Source of the DNA: Pseudomonas syringae
GTDB taxonomy: Bacteria; Pseudomonadota; Gammaproteobacteria; Pseudomonadales; Pseudomonadaceae
Assembly (NCBI RefSeq): GCF_001698815.1
Contig: NZ_LGSI01000056.1
Span: 85,534-149,533, forward strand
Direction: 5' to 3'
Length of the DNA: 64,000 nucleotides
Positions 55,650-64,000 of this stretch are shown piece by piece (within the stretch, counting starts at the first letter, position 1; each line of letters starts with the position of its first letter). The notes below the pieces were generated by a model that was not told where the DNA came from, searched no databases, and saw only the letters and a list, made by a program, of their open reading frames with translations. A program made the translations under genes and the position numbers.

Positions 55650-56993
55650 TCAGAGCAAATCCGCCCACAGATCGTATTCATCGGCGTCGGTCACGCGACA
55701 CATGATCTTGTCGCCGGGGTTGACCTGGCTGCCGGCTTCGAGGGCGATATAGACGTTACCGTCGATTTCCGGGGCATCGAAGAAGCAACGGCCTACTGCG
55801 CCTTGCTCGTCGACTTCATCGATCAGGACTTCGATTTCCTTGCCGATCTTCATTTGCAGGCGCGCTGCGCTGATGGCCTGTTGATGGGCCATGAAGCGGT
55901 CCCAGCGATCCTGTTTGATCTCGTCCGGAACAATCGGTGCGTCCAACAGGTTGGCCGGAGCGCCTTCGACCGGGGAATACTGGAAGCAGCCAACGCGGTC
56001 GAGTTGGGCTTCGGTCAGCCATTCGAGCAGGTACTGGAAGTCTTCTTCGGTTTCACCCGGGAAGCCGACGATGAATGTCGAGCGGATGATCAGGTCCGGA
56101 CACTGTTCGCGCCAGTTCTTGATGCGTGCCAGGGTCTTGTCTTCAAAGGCCGGACGTTTCATCAGCTTGAGGATTTTCGGGCTGGCGTGCTGGAACGGGA
56201 TATCCAGATACGGCAGGATTTTCCCGGCAGCCATCAGCGGAATCAGTTCGTCGACGTGCGGGTACGGGTAAACATAGTGCAGACGAACCCAGACACCCAG
56301 CGAGCTGAGAGCCTGGCACAGTTCGGTCATGCGCGTCTTGACCGGCGCGCCGTTCCAGAAACCGGTGCGGTATTTAACGTCCACGCCATAGGCGCTGGTG
56401 TCCTGGGAAATCACCAGCAGCTCTTTGACGCCAGCCTTGACCAGACGCTGCGCCTCATCGAGCACATCGCCCACCGGACGGCTGACCAGTTTGCCGCGCA
56501 TCGACGGGATGATGCAGAAGCTGCAGCTGTGGTTGCAGCCTTCGGAAATCTTCAGGTACGCGTAATGGCGCGGGGTCAACTTGACGCCTTGCGGCGGAAC
56601 CAGGTCGATCAGCGGGTTGTGATTGAGGTTCGGCGGCGCGGCGTCGTGGACGGCATTGACCACTTGTTCGTACTGCTGTGGCCCGGTTACGGCCAGAACA
56701 CTGGGGTGCACGTTGCGGATGACACTTTCATCGACGCCCATGCAACCGGTCACGATCACTTTGCCGTTTTCGGCAATGGCTTCACCGATAACTTCCAGTG
56801 ATTCAGCCTTGGCGGTGTCGATGAACCCACAGGTGTTGACGACAACGACGTCGGCATCCTGATAGGTCGCGACCACTTCGTAGCCTTCCATGCGCAGTTG
56901 AGTAAGGATGCGCTCGGAATCCACCAGGGCCTTCGGGCAACCCAGGGAAACAAAGCCAACCTTCGGGGCGGAAGGCGTGATAACGGTGGACAT
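55650..56993 (-). CDS. rimO: ribosomal protein S12 methylthiotransferase RimO
   Basis: The 447-residue radical-SAM enzyme adds a methylthio group to Asp88 (E. coli numbering) of S12. The N-terminal UPF0004 domain has three Cys (SLGCPKALVDSE, NTCGF, TGCMG). The radical-SAM cluster is EGCNHSCSFCIIP, and a TRAM domain closes the protein (about 375-445). It is divergent from kup, with 274 bases between them. Confidence 0.95.
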   Translation of the reverse strand: MSTVITPSAPKVGFVSLGCPKALVDSERILTQLRMEGYEVVATYQDADVVVVNTCGFIDTAKAESLEVIGEAIAENGKVIVTGCMGVDESVIRNVHPSVLAVTGPQQYEQVVNAVHDAAPPNLNHNPLIDLVPPQGVKLTPRHYAYLKISEGCNHSCSFCIIPSMRGKLVSRPVGDVLDEAQRLVKAGVKELLVISQDTSAYGVDVKYRTGFWNGAPVKTRMTELCQALSSLGVWVRLHYVYPYPHVDELIPLMAAGKILPYLDIPFQHASPKILKLMKRPAFEDKTLARIKNWREQCPDLIIRSTFIVGFPGETEEDFQYLLEWLTEAQLDRVGCFQYSPVEGAPANLLDAPIVPDEIKQDRWDRFMAHQQAISAARLQMKIGKEIEVLIDEVDEQGAVGRCFFDAPEIDGNVYIALEAGSQVNPGDKIMCRVTDADEYDLWADLL

Positions 56994-57267
56994 GGCGAAC
57001 CTCGGCGTAAGTGGTGCGTCGGCACCGGCTGGGCGTTGGTATCCGATAGCGGATACGTGCGCCTCTGGTCAAAAAGTGCGCAATTCTAGCGGTCAGTCCT
57101 GCGATTGACCAGCTTTATGCAGAGAATTACGACGAGTGCTGCGCTATGCTTCGCGGCGTTACCGGATATGTCGAATTCGCTGGCTTCGATGGCACCTGAT
57201 AAGTGTCGGCAGGCTCAAAGCATCATCTTGTGTCGAGTGGCGCGAGCCTTGGTTTCTGGAGTGGTAG

Positions 57268-59166
57268 ATGAGTCAAGCAAGTAGTCAGGCTGAGACCGGG
57301 CAAAGCGCAGCCAAACCCTTGAGTTTGCTGATGGCGGCGGTGGGTGTGGTATATGGCGATATCGGCACCAGCCCGCTGTATACCCTCAAGGAAGTGTTTC
57401 AGGGTGGTTATGGCGTAGGGGTCACTCATGACGCGGTGCTGGGCATTCTGTCATTGATCTTCTGGTCATTGATCTGGGTCGTTTCGTTCAAGTACATGGT
57501 GTTCATCCTGCGCGCCGACAACCAGGGCGAGGGCGGCATCATGGCGCTCACGGCCCTGGCGCGACGGGCCTCGGCGAGCAAGCCGAAACTGCAGGCGGTC
57601 ATGGTGGTCTTCGGCTTGTTCGGTGCGGCGCTGTTTTACGGCGACAGCATGATCACCCCGGCTATTTCCGTGCTGTCGGCCATGGAGGGTATGGAACTGG
57701 CTTTCGATGGCCTCGAACGCTGGGTAGTGCCCATGGCGCTGGTGGTGCTGGTCGGGCTGTTCCTGATCCAGCGGCATGGCACTGCACGCATCGGTGTGCT
57801 GTTCGGCCCGGTCATGGTCACCTGGTTCGTGGTACTGGGCTTGCTGGGCATTCATGGCATTTTGCGCCAGCCGGAAGTGCTGCACGCGATGAACCCGCTG
57901 TGGGCCGTGCGCTTCTTTATCGTCCATCCGGGCATTGGCGTGGCGATCCTTGGCGCGGTGGTGCTGGCGCTGACCGGTGCTGAAGCGCTGTATGCCGACA
58001 TGGGCCACTTCGGTCGCAAGCCGATTGCCCGCGCCTGGTTCATCCTGGTGTTGCCAGCGCTGGTGCTCAACTATTTCGGTCAGGGCGCCCTGGTGCTCGA
58101 AGACCCGGAAGCCGCGCGCAACCCGTTCTACCTGTTGGCGCCGAGCTGGGCGCTGCTGCCGCTGGTGGGGCTGTCCACGCTGGCGACGGTCATTGCGTCT
58201 CAGGCGGTGATTTCCGGCGCGTTTTCCATGACGTTGCAGGCGATCCAGCTGGGTTACATCCCGCGCATGCAGATCCAGCACACCTCCAGCGATGCCCAAG
58301 GCCAGATCTACATTGGTGCGGTCAACTGGTCGTTGATGGTTGGCGTGATTCTGCTGGTGCTGGGCTTCGAGTCTTCCGGCGCCCTGGCTTCGGCGTATGG
58401 CGTGGCGGTTACCGGCACGATGTTGTGCACCACGATTCTGGTGTCGTCAGTCATGCTGCTGTTGTGGAAGTGGCCTGCATTCCTGGCCGTGCCGTTGTTG
58501 CTGTGTCTATTGCTTGTGGACGGCCTGTTCTTCGCCGCCAACGTGCCGAAGGTCATTCAAGGCGGGGCATTTCCGGTGATCGCCGGCGTGGTGCTGTTCA
58601 TCCTGATGACCACCTGGAAGCGCGGCAAGCAGTTGTTGGTTGATCGTATCGACGAAGGCGGACTGCCACTGCCGATCTTCATCAGCAGCATCAAGGTTCA
58701 GCCGCCGCATCGGGTGCAGGGTACAGCGGTATTTCTCACTGCCCGCGCCGATGCCGTCCCGCATGCCTTGCTGCATAACCTGTTGCACAATCAGGTGCTG
58801 CACGAGCAAGTGGTGTTGCTGACCGTGGTCTACGAAGACACGCCGCGAGTACCGGCGCAGCGACGCTTTGAAGTCGAGGCCCATGGCGAAGGCTTTTATC
58901 GGGTGATCCTGCATTTCGGCTTCATCGACGAGCCGGACGTGCCGGCCGCGCTGAGCCTGTGTCATTTGAAGGAGCTGGACTTCAGCCCGATGCGGACCAC
59001 TTACTTCCTCAGTCGCGAGACAGTGATCCCGTCGAAAATGGTCGGCATGGCGCGTTGGCGCGAGGCGCTGTTCGCTTTCATGCTCAAGAACGCCAACGGC
59101 AACCTGCGCTTCTTCAAGCTGCCGTTCAACCGGGTGATCGAATTGGGGACGCAGGTGGAGATGTAA
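57268..59166 (+). CDS. kup: potassium uptake protein Kup
   Basis: The 632-residue inner-membrane K+/H+ symporter has about 12 membrane segments (residues 15-445) and a cytosolic C-terminal domain. Family markers are GVVYGDIGTSPLYTLKEVF at the start, ALFYGDSMITPAISVLSA, and ALVLNYFGQGALVLEDP. It gives constitutive potassium uptake, important at low pH. Full length, with REP units after its stop. Confidence 0.96.
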   Translation: MSQASSQAETGQSAAKPLSLLMAAVGVVYGDIGTSPLYTLKEVFQGGYGVGVTHDAVLGILSLIFWSLIWVVSFKYMVFILRADNQGEGGIMALTALARRASASKPKLQAVMVVFGLFGAALFYGDSMITPAISVLSAMEGMELAFDGLERWVVPMALVVLVGLFLIQRHGTARIGVLFGPVMVTWFVVLGLLGIHGILRQPEVLHAMNPLWAVRFFIVHPGIGVAILGAVVLALTGAEALYADMGHFGRKPIARAWFILVLPALVLNYFGQGALVLEDPEAARNPFYLLAPSWALLPLVGLSTLATVIASQAVISGAFSMTLQAIQLGYIPRMQIQHTSSDAQGQIYIGAVNWSLMVGVILLVLGFESSGALASAYGVAVTGTMLCTTILVSSVMLLLWKWPAFLAVPLLLCLLLVDGLFFAANVPKVIQGGAFPVIAGVVLFILMTTWKRGKQLLVDRIDEGGLPLPIFISSIKVQPPHRVQGTAVFLTARADAVPHALLHNLLHNQVLHEQVVLLTVVYEDTPRVPAQRRFEVEAHGEGFYRVILHFGFIDEPDVPAALSLCHLKELDFSPMRTTYFLSRETVIPSKMVGMARWREALFAFMLKNANGNLRFFKLPFNRVIELGTQVEM

Positions 59167-59172
59167 TCCTCC

Positions 59173-59269
59173 TGTGGGAGCGAGCTTGCTCGCGAAGATC
59201 GGTATTTTCCAGCGCCTGATCTGTTGCTTTCGCAAGCAAGGTGGATCGCCACCCCGGTCGCTCCCACAC
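59173..59269. repeat. REP element after kup
   Basis: The left arm TGTGGGAGCGAGCTTGCTCG (from 59173) and the right arm ending in GGTCGCTCCCACACA pair in reverse with diverged interior. It is related to the 25069-25238 cluster. Confidence 0.75.
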
Positions 59270-59290
59270 AGTTTCTGCATTCCCCGCAGA

Positions 59291-59330
59291 AAAAAATCCC
59301 CGCACCTCAATAAGGTTGCGGGGATTTTTT
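59291..59330. terminator. bidirectional terminator between kup and the VirJ-like gene
   Basis: ATCCCCGCA with TGCGGGGAT forms a stem with A- and T-runs on both sides. It can end both convergent genes. Confidence 0.88.
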
Positions 59331-59347
59331 ATGCCTTGCGCAAGCTT

Positions 59348-60679
59348 CTACTTGCTCTCGGCTTTGCCCTGACGCTTGTCGATGGCGGCGATCAGGCGTT
59401 TGGCCAGTGCCGGGTAGTTCTCATCGAAGTGGTGACCGCCAGGAAGCTGCAGCTTCTCGCCCACGGCCGTGGTTGCGGTGCAGCCGCTTTCATCCTTCTC
59501 TTCGATGCCGTAGACGCACAGCACCTTCTCGGCAGGCAGCTTGGCCATCTCTTCGCCGGTAGTGGCTTCCTTGCCAGCAGTGCCGAGCCAGCCGTCGACA
59601 TGGATCTCGAAGCTGCCGGTGCGGGCGAAAGCGAGGAGGATAATGCCGTCGATGCGGTTCTGTTCCTCGGGGGGCAGGCGATTGTAGACCGCCGGCATCA
59701 CGTCAGCACCGAAGGAGTAGCCAGCGAGAATGAAGCGCTTGGTGCCCCACTTCTGACGGTAGTGCTGCATCAGCTCGGTGAGGTCGGCGGCAGTCTGCTC
59801 CGGCGTCTTGTGTTCCCAGTAATAGCGCAACACATCGATGCCGACCACCGGATAACCCAGGTTGGCCATGTCGCCGGCCACTACCTTGTCCAGGTCGCGC
59901 CAGCCGCCGTCACCGGACATGAACAGCGTCACCGTGTCGGAGGGCTGCGCAGACGGGACTTCCACCACCGGCACGCCGACGCCGCCACCCTTGTCATCTT
60001 CTCCGATCAATTTGTGGCGCAGTTCGCTGTTTAAAACCTGTGGCAGCTTGATGTCGTAGTCGCTGATGCTCGTATCGGCGTTGGCCTGGTCACGCACAAA
60101 CGCCGCAGGCGCGTCGTCGGGCGCGTCGTTCCATGCAACCATCCAGTGGCCGTGGGGCGCGGTTTTTGGCAGCGCCACGTCGCAGATCACTGGCGCGGGC
60201 TCGTCGGCCTCGACCACCGGAGCCGGCTGGGACGGGACTTCCAGGTAAAAACCTACCGAAATCGCCTCTGCATCGTCGTCGTCCTGACCCGCGAGCCAGC
60301 GCCAGGCCAATGTCGCCCCCGGGCCGATACCGCCGACGACGGTCGGTGCGTCATCCAGCTGTTGCAGGGCGTCGTTGAAGGTTTTTTGCTGCAGGACGCA
60401 ATTGTCCTTGGGCAACACCACCTGAATGATCCGTGCGGCGGCATCCTGGCTCAAGGCCTGCAATTGCTTGTCGGTGAGTAAGTCGTCAGCAGTGACCGCC
60501 AATGCAACCCGCACCTTGGTCCGGCTGCCCGGCGTTACATCGGTCAGCGCCGAGCCGTCAGCCAGGGTGGAATGTACAAGGGTTGCCGGCGGAGCAGGGC
60601 GGTTCCACAACCAGACCCCCAACGCCACGACGAGAATAACCAGGGCTGCGAGCAAAAAGCGCCAGTAGCGTTGAATCAT
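59348..60679 (-). CDS. AcvB/VirJ-like alpha/beta hydrolase, probable alanyl-phosphatidylglycerol hydrolase
   Basis: The 443-residue protein has an N-terminal membrane anchor (about residues 8-25) and two VirJ-like halves. The C-terminal half has a nucleophile elbow GYSFGAD (Ser322). The N-terminal half has GIGPG at the equivalent place (residues 117-121), without Ser. It overlaps mprF by one base (TGATG), so coupled. In P. aeruginosa the matching protein (PA0919) hydrolyses alanyl-phosphatidylglycerol made by MprF; I infer the same here. Confidence 0.85.
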   Translation of the reverse strand: MIQRYWRFLLAALVILVVALGVWLWNRPAPPATLVHSTLADGSALTDVTPGSRTKVRVALAVTADDLLTDKQLQALSQDAAARIIQVVLPKDNCVLQQKTFNDALQQLDDAPTVVGGIGPGATLAWRWLAGQDDDDAEAISVGFYLEVPSQPAPVVEADEPAPVICDVALPKTAPHGHWMVAWNDAPDDAPAAFVRDQANADTSISDYDIKLPQVLNSELRHKLIGEDDKGGGVGVPVVEVPSAQPSDTVTLFMSGDGGWRDLDKVVAGDMANLGYPVVGIDVLRYYWEHKTPEQTAADLTELMQHYRQKWGTKRFILAGYSFGADVMPAVYNRLPPEEQNRIDGIILLAFARTGSFEIHVDGWLGTAGKEATTGEEMAKLPAEKVLCVYGIEEKDESGCTATTAVGEKLQLPGGHHFDENYPALAKRLIAAIDKRQGKAESK

Positions 60680-63321
60680 CAGCGTTTCACCAATCCAGTC
60701 AGGCCGCCTGCAATCAGGGCAGCGGTGTCAGCCAGTGCCACCAGCGGATCGAGTCCGGCGGGCACGGCCATATAGCGAGGTTCCCAGTCAGGCTGGAATT
60801 TGTCCTTGAAGCGCCGCAGGCCCTGGAAGTTGTAGAGTTGCTCGCCACGGCGGAACACCATCGAGCCCAAACGCTGGGTCAAAGGTGCGCCACGCCGCGG
60901 CTGCAAGCCTGACAACGGCACCATGCCCAGGCTGAAGCGTTCGTAGCCGTGCTGTTTGTAATACAAAATCAGCCCGACCATCATGAATTCCATGGTTAGT
61001 TTCGGTGCATCCGGATGCGCGCGCATCAAGTCCAGGCTGGCCAGATCGTGGCGCGACGTCTCCAGCAGGTTGGCGAACGCTACCGGCTTGCCTTCAAAGT
61101 GAATGATGGCGATGCGGAAGTGCTTGAGGTATTCCGGGCTGAAACGGCCGAGGGAAAAGCCCTTTTCCCGGACGTTCTTGCCAGTCAACCAGGCGTCGGA
61201 GATCACCTTCAGCTCATCCAGCGGTGCCTGACCTGCTTCGTAGATCTCCAGCGACAGACCATCGCGTCCGCCCCGGTTCCAGGTGTAGCGCAGGTCTTTC
61301 ATTTCCTTGCCCTTGGCTTCGATGTCGAAGCGGCGCAAGTCGACCCGGGCTTCTTCGCCCAGCTTGATCGCGGTCAGGCCGATGTCCATGTAGAACGGCA
61401 GGTTCTCGGCGCGGACCTGATAAAACACCGGGCGCGCATGGTGGACGTCGCACAGGTCGCGGAACTGCCAGATGAGTTCGGCGCGCTGCTGGGTGGGTCC
61501 AATCGGGTCATACAAGGCCACGAGGCTGCGGCCACGGTGCGAGTACATCAAAAAGGCATCACCACTGGGGTGCAGCAGGATCGCCTTGTCGCCGGTCAAC
61601 ACCAGCCCGCCATCCGGTTGTGACGAAGCGTTGACGATTTCGGCGGCCTTGGCCAGCTCTGCCGCGTCGGGGAGTTTGATCACCGGCCGTGCCGTGCGCA
61701 GCAGCCAGGTTAGCGACACGACAACCAGCAGCACTGCGCTGCCCAGCGCCGAGCGCAAGGCGCGCGGGGCATCGGCATCCAGAGTGAACTGCCACCAGAG
61801 TTGATGGCTGTACGGGACGTCCTGATAGGCAAACAGCAGCAGCCAGATCGAAGCGCCCAACACGCAGACGCTCGCCACCAGATACAGCGGCGAGAAAGGC
61901 AATTCCAGCAGGCGGCTCGGTCGGTAGAACGAGCGACGGAAAACGCCCAGCAGGCAAGCAGTGAGAATCAGCAGGATCGCTTCTTCCCAGTCGAAGCCTT
62001 TGAGCATCGACAGCACCGAGCCGGTCACCAGCAAAATGGTGGTCAGCATCCATGCCGCCGAAAGGCGACGGCGCAGTCCTTGAGCCAGCAACAGGCACAG
62101 CACGCCAATCAGGCTGGCGCCGAAGTGCGAAGCATCGATCAAGCGATGCGGGATCAGAAAACCGAGGTTTTCCAGGCGGGTGTCGATTTCCGGCGTTGCA
62201 CCCGAGAACAGCAGCACCACCCCGGAAAGAAACACCAGCAGTGCCAGAATCGGTGCCGCAAGGCCCGACGCGACGCGCATCGCCTGTTTGGTTGGCAGCA
62301 GGCGCTGACTTTCGGTGAACAACAGGGTCAGGCAGGCCAGCAGCAGCGGCAGCACCACGTAGATCAGCCGATACAGCAGCAACGCGGCAGCCAATGGCGC
62401 GGCGCCCAGTTCATTGGCGAACGCAGCGAGCAGAATGGCTTCGAAAACTCCCACGCCACCGGGAACATGACTGAGCACGCCCGCAGCCAATGCCAGCAGG
62501 TAAACCAGCAGGAACGCACCAAATGGTGGGGATTGCGGCAGCAGCAAATACAGAACCGTGGCCGCTGCGGCGACGTCCAGCGCGGTGATCACCAGCTGCA
62601 TCAGCGTCAGGCGCAGGCCTGGCAAACGCAGTGTTCTTCTGCCAGCACGCACCAATAGAGTGTGTGGGATCGTTTGTTCCGGCAGACGACGGCGATACAC
62701 CGCCATGGTCAGCAGCGCGGTCAGAATCAGCACCCCGATTGCAATCGCCGCGAGTATTCCCACGGGCAAGTGCAGGGCCAGGGAAGCGCCGGACAAATTG
62801 CTCAAGGTCGCGAGTGCAGCCAGTGGCGGCAGGGCGCAGCCCAGTGACAGGCTGGCGAACAGCGTCATGCGTGCGACTTCTATCGCGCCCACGCCTTTGC
62901 GGGAATACAGCCGATAACGCACCGAGCCGCCGGACAGCATCGAAAGCCCGACTGCGTTGCCGATGGCGAACGCGGTAAAGCCGCCCATCGCCAGGGTCTT
63001 GTTGGGCAGATCAACCCCGGCATATCGACTGGCGGACCATTCGTAGCCCAGCAGGATGATAAAGCCGACAATCATCGCCAGCACGGCACCTGCCAGGGAT
63101 GGCAGCGGCACGCTAAGCAGCGAATCATGCAGCGCATAAAGATCCAGCTCGCTCAGCATGTGCCGGCAAGCTATCAGCGCGATGGCGAAAAGCAGCAGCG
63201 TAACGGCCAGGCCGATGGGTTGGCGATACTTGCTCAGCAGCTCCAGCCATTGCAGGCGAGCAGGTTGAATAGGTTGATTCGCCGTGACTGCTTCATTGGG
63301 TTCTGACGGGTTGGCGCGCAT
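60679..63321 (-). CDS. mprF: MprF, aminoacyl-phosphatidylglycerol synthase/flippase
   Basis: The 880-residue membrane protein has about 14 membrane segments (flippase part, to about residue 540) and a cytosolic C-terminal synthase domain (DUF2156, double GNAT fold). It adds an amino acid from aminoacyl-tRNA to phosphatidylglycerol, reducing net negative surface charge and sensitivity to cationic peptides. In Pseudomonas the amino acid is alanine; the substrate is inferred. ATG 63321 with AAGGAGTG upstream is the start. Confidence 0.92.
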   Translation of the reverse strand: MRANPSEPNEAVTANQPIQPARLQWLELLSKYRQPIGLAVTLLLFAIALIACRHMLSELDLYALHDSLLSVPLPSLAGAVLAMIVGFIILLGYEWSASRYAGVDLPNKTLAMGGFTAFAIGNAVGLSMLSGGSVRYRLYSRKGVGAIEVARMTLFASLSLGCALPPLAALATLSNLSGASLALHLPVGILAAIAIGVLILTALLTMAVYRRRLPEQTIPHTLLVRAGRRTLRLPGLRLTLMQLVITALDVAAAATVLYLLLPQSPPFGAFLLVYLLALAAGVLSHVPGGVGVFEAILLAAFANELGAAPLAAALLLYRLIYVVLPLLLACLTLLFTESQRLLPTKQAMRVASGLAAPILALLVFLSGVVLLFSGATPEIDTRLENLGFLIPHRLIDASHFGASLIGVLCLLLAQGLRRRLSAAWMLTTILLVTGSVLSMLKGFDWEEAILLILTACLLGVFRRSFYRPSRLLELPFSPLYLVASVCVLGASIWLLLFAYQDVPYSHQLWWQFTLDADAPRALRSALGSAVLLVVVSLTWLLRTARPVIKLPDAAELAKAAEIVNASSQPDGGLVLTGDKAILLHPSGDAFLMYSHRGRSLVALYDPIGPTQQRAELIWQFRDLCDVHHARPVFYQVRAENLPFYMDIGLTAIKLGEEARVDLRRFDIEAKGKEMKDLRYTWNRGGRDGLSLEIYEAGQAPLDELKVISDAWLTGKNVREKGFSLGRFSPEYLKHFRIAIIHFEGKPVAFANLLETSRHDLASLDLMRAHPDAPKLTMEFMMVGLILYYKQHGYERFSLGMVPLSGLQPRRGAPLTQRLGSMVFRRGEQLYNFQGLRRFKDKFQPDWEPRYMAVPAGLDPLVALADTAALIAGGLTGLVKR

Positions 63322-63620
63322 CAATCACTCCTTGGATCGTGCGCGACAGGATGGAGGTATGCAGCCAAGTTACCAATCCCTACGCAAAAAATATTTCGAG
63401 ATGTTAGCGCGTCAACGTCTAACGAGCGAATGGAGCGGATTTTGTCTGTGTCTCTTAAGCGACTATTGAGTCACAAAAGTCTATCGGCCGACCATGGAAA
63501 AACTGTCGCCCACAGCAATATTACGTTACAAGCGTGAAAATGAGATGAAACCTGCAATGCAAAATAGCCTTTTCTGACAAGCGCTTAGCTTCACTGGAGC
63601 GATGCTTTTCTTACGGGCAC
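63322..63620. other. gap upstream of mprF, nothing recognised
   Basis: About 300 bases between the mprF start and the tRNA terminator. It is relatively A/T-rich towards 63400-63600 and should contain the mprF promoter. I see no supported gene. Confidence 0.5.
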
Positions 63621-63652
63621 AAAAAAGGCCACTCTTTCGAGTAGCCTTTTTT
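63621..63652 (-). terminator. terminator of tRNA-fMet, copy 1
   Basis: AAGGCTACTC/GAGTGGCCTT stem (allowing a G-U pair) with A/T-runs, just after the tRNA 3' end on the minus strand. Confidence 0.8.
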
Positions 63653-63658
63653 GATGTT

Positions 63659-63735
<77 letters not shown>

Positions 63736-63822
63736 TCTGTGTGGCGGCATTCTACAGCCGAACGACGAGGTGTCAACCTTTAATGCTAAATGAGGGTAAA
63801 TGAGTGCGACCAGGCAGGAGCC

Positions 63823-63873
63823 GTAGGACCGGCTTTAGCCGGGAGCCGCCCTCCCGGCTAAAGCCGGTCCTAC
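63823..63873. repeat. REP/REPIN inverted repeat, copy 3
   Basis: 23-base arms (63823-63845 and 63851-63873), identical to those of copy 1, with a 5-base loop. It sits between the two tRNA-fMet copies. Confidence 0.9.
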
Positions 63874-63927
63874 AGAATATTGCGGACCGGCGTATTGCAA
63901 TCAAGGGGATGAAAAACTGACAGACAC

Positions 63928-63959
63928 AAAAAAGGCCACTCTTTCGAGTAGCCTTGTTT
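63928..63959 (-). terminator. terminator of tRNA-fMet, copy 2
   Basis: Nearly identical to 63621-63652, with one visible change (TTTTTT to TTGTTT) on the plus strand. Confidence 0.75.
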
Positions 63960-63965
63960 GATGTT

Positions 63966-64000
63966 TGGTTGCGGGAGCCGGATTTGAACCGACGACCTTC
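63966..64000 (-). tRNA. second tRNA-fMet copy, 3' part only (window edge)
   Basis: The last 35 bases are identical to the 3' half of the first tRNA-fMet, including encoded CCA and the T-arm. The anticodon lies outside the window, so identity is inferred from the exact match. Confidence 0.85.

Noticed and set aside
55164..56801. 545-codon plus-strand frame across rimO
   Set aside because: Antisense to rimO and the GNAT gene; no motif or start signal.

Overview
The window is a chromosomal core segment from a Pseudomonas, most likely the fluorescens lineage. The evidence is gene order matching the rpoS-mutS-recA and rpsB-to-eno blocks of Pseudomonas chromosomes, an RsmZ-type sRNA gene between rpoS and fdxA, Pseudomonas-type genes (ErdR-like regulator, FinR/Fpr pair, alanyl-phosphatidylglycerol-type MprF with a VirJ-like partner), about 60% GC and several families of Pseudomonas REP palindromes. 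Species was not determined.

Layout. 1-5390 (minus): a truncated ArsC/YffB-like reductase, dapC, glnD and map. 5706-31982 (plus): one long array, rpsB-tsf-pyrH-frr-uppS-cdsA-dxr-rseP-bamA-skp-lpxD-fabZ-lpxA-lpxB-rnhB-dnaE-accA-tilS-pyrG-kdsA-eno-ftsB-ispD. It joins translation, envelope biogenesis (undecaprenyl lipid, CDP-diacylglycerol, lipid A, Kdo, outer-membrane protein assembly), replication and nucleotide supply, and many genes overlap by 1-4 bases. 32099-35151: a formaldehyde detoxification module (LysR regulator, divergent frmA-fghA) sits between ispD and ispF. 35206-40330 (plus): ispF-truD-surE-pcm-nlpD-rpoS, then rsmZ. 40905-44055 (minus): fdxA and mutS. 44323-46660 (plus): a 43-codon unknown gene, pncC, recA with a LexA box, recX. 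46705-56993: mostly single genes for RNA modification, regulation and redox (LOG protein, secreted PA3611-like protein, DTW protein, erdR, dgkA, finR/fpr, trmO, DUF1456 protein, a pseudouridine-synthase-like protein lacking its catalytic Asp, GNAT acetyltransferase, rimO). 57268-63321: kup, then the mprF/VirJ-like pair. The right end holds a tRNA-fMet gene and the start of a second copy of it.

How it works together: the first two thirds is housekeeping. Regulatory interest is concentrated around rpoS-rsmZ (stationary phase and Gac/Rsm control), the recA SOS box, and the LysR-controlled redox and formaldehyde genes.

I found no mobile element with a transposase, no prophage, no CRISPR array and no clearly new multi-gene system. 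The most unusual observations are the pseudouridine-synthase-like protein without its catalytic residue, the ispF start codon lying directly on a terminator U-tract, a perfect palindrome upstream of erdR, and the tandem initiator-tRNA duplication.
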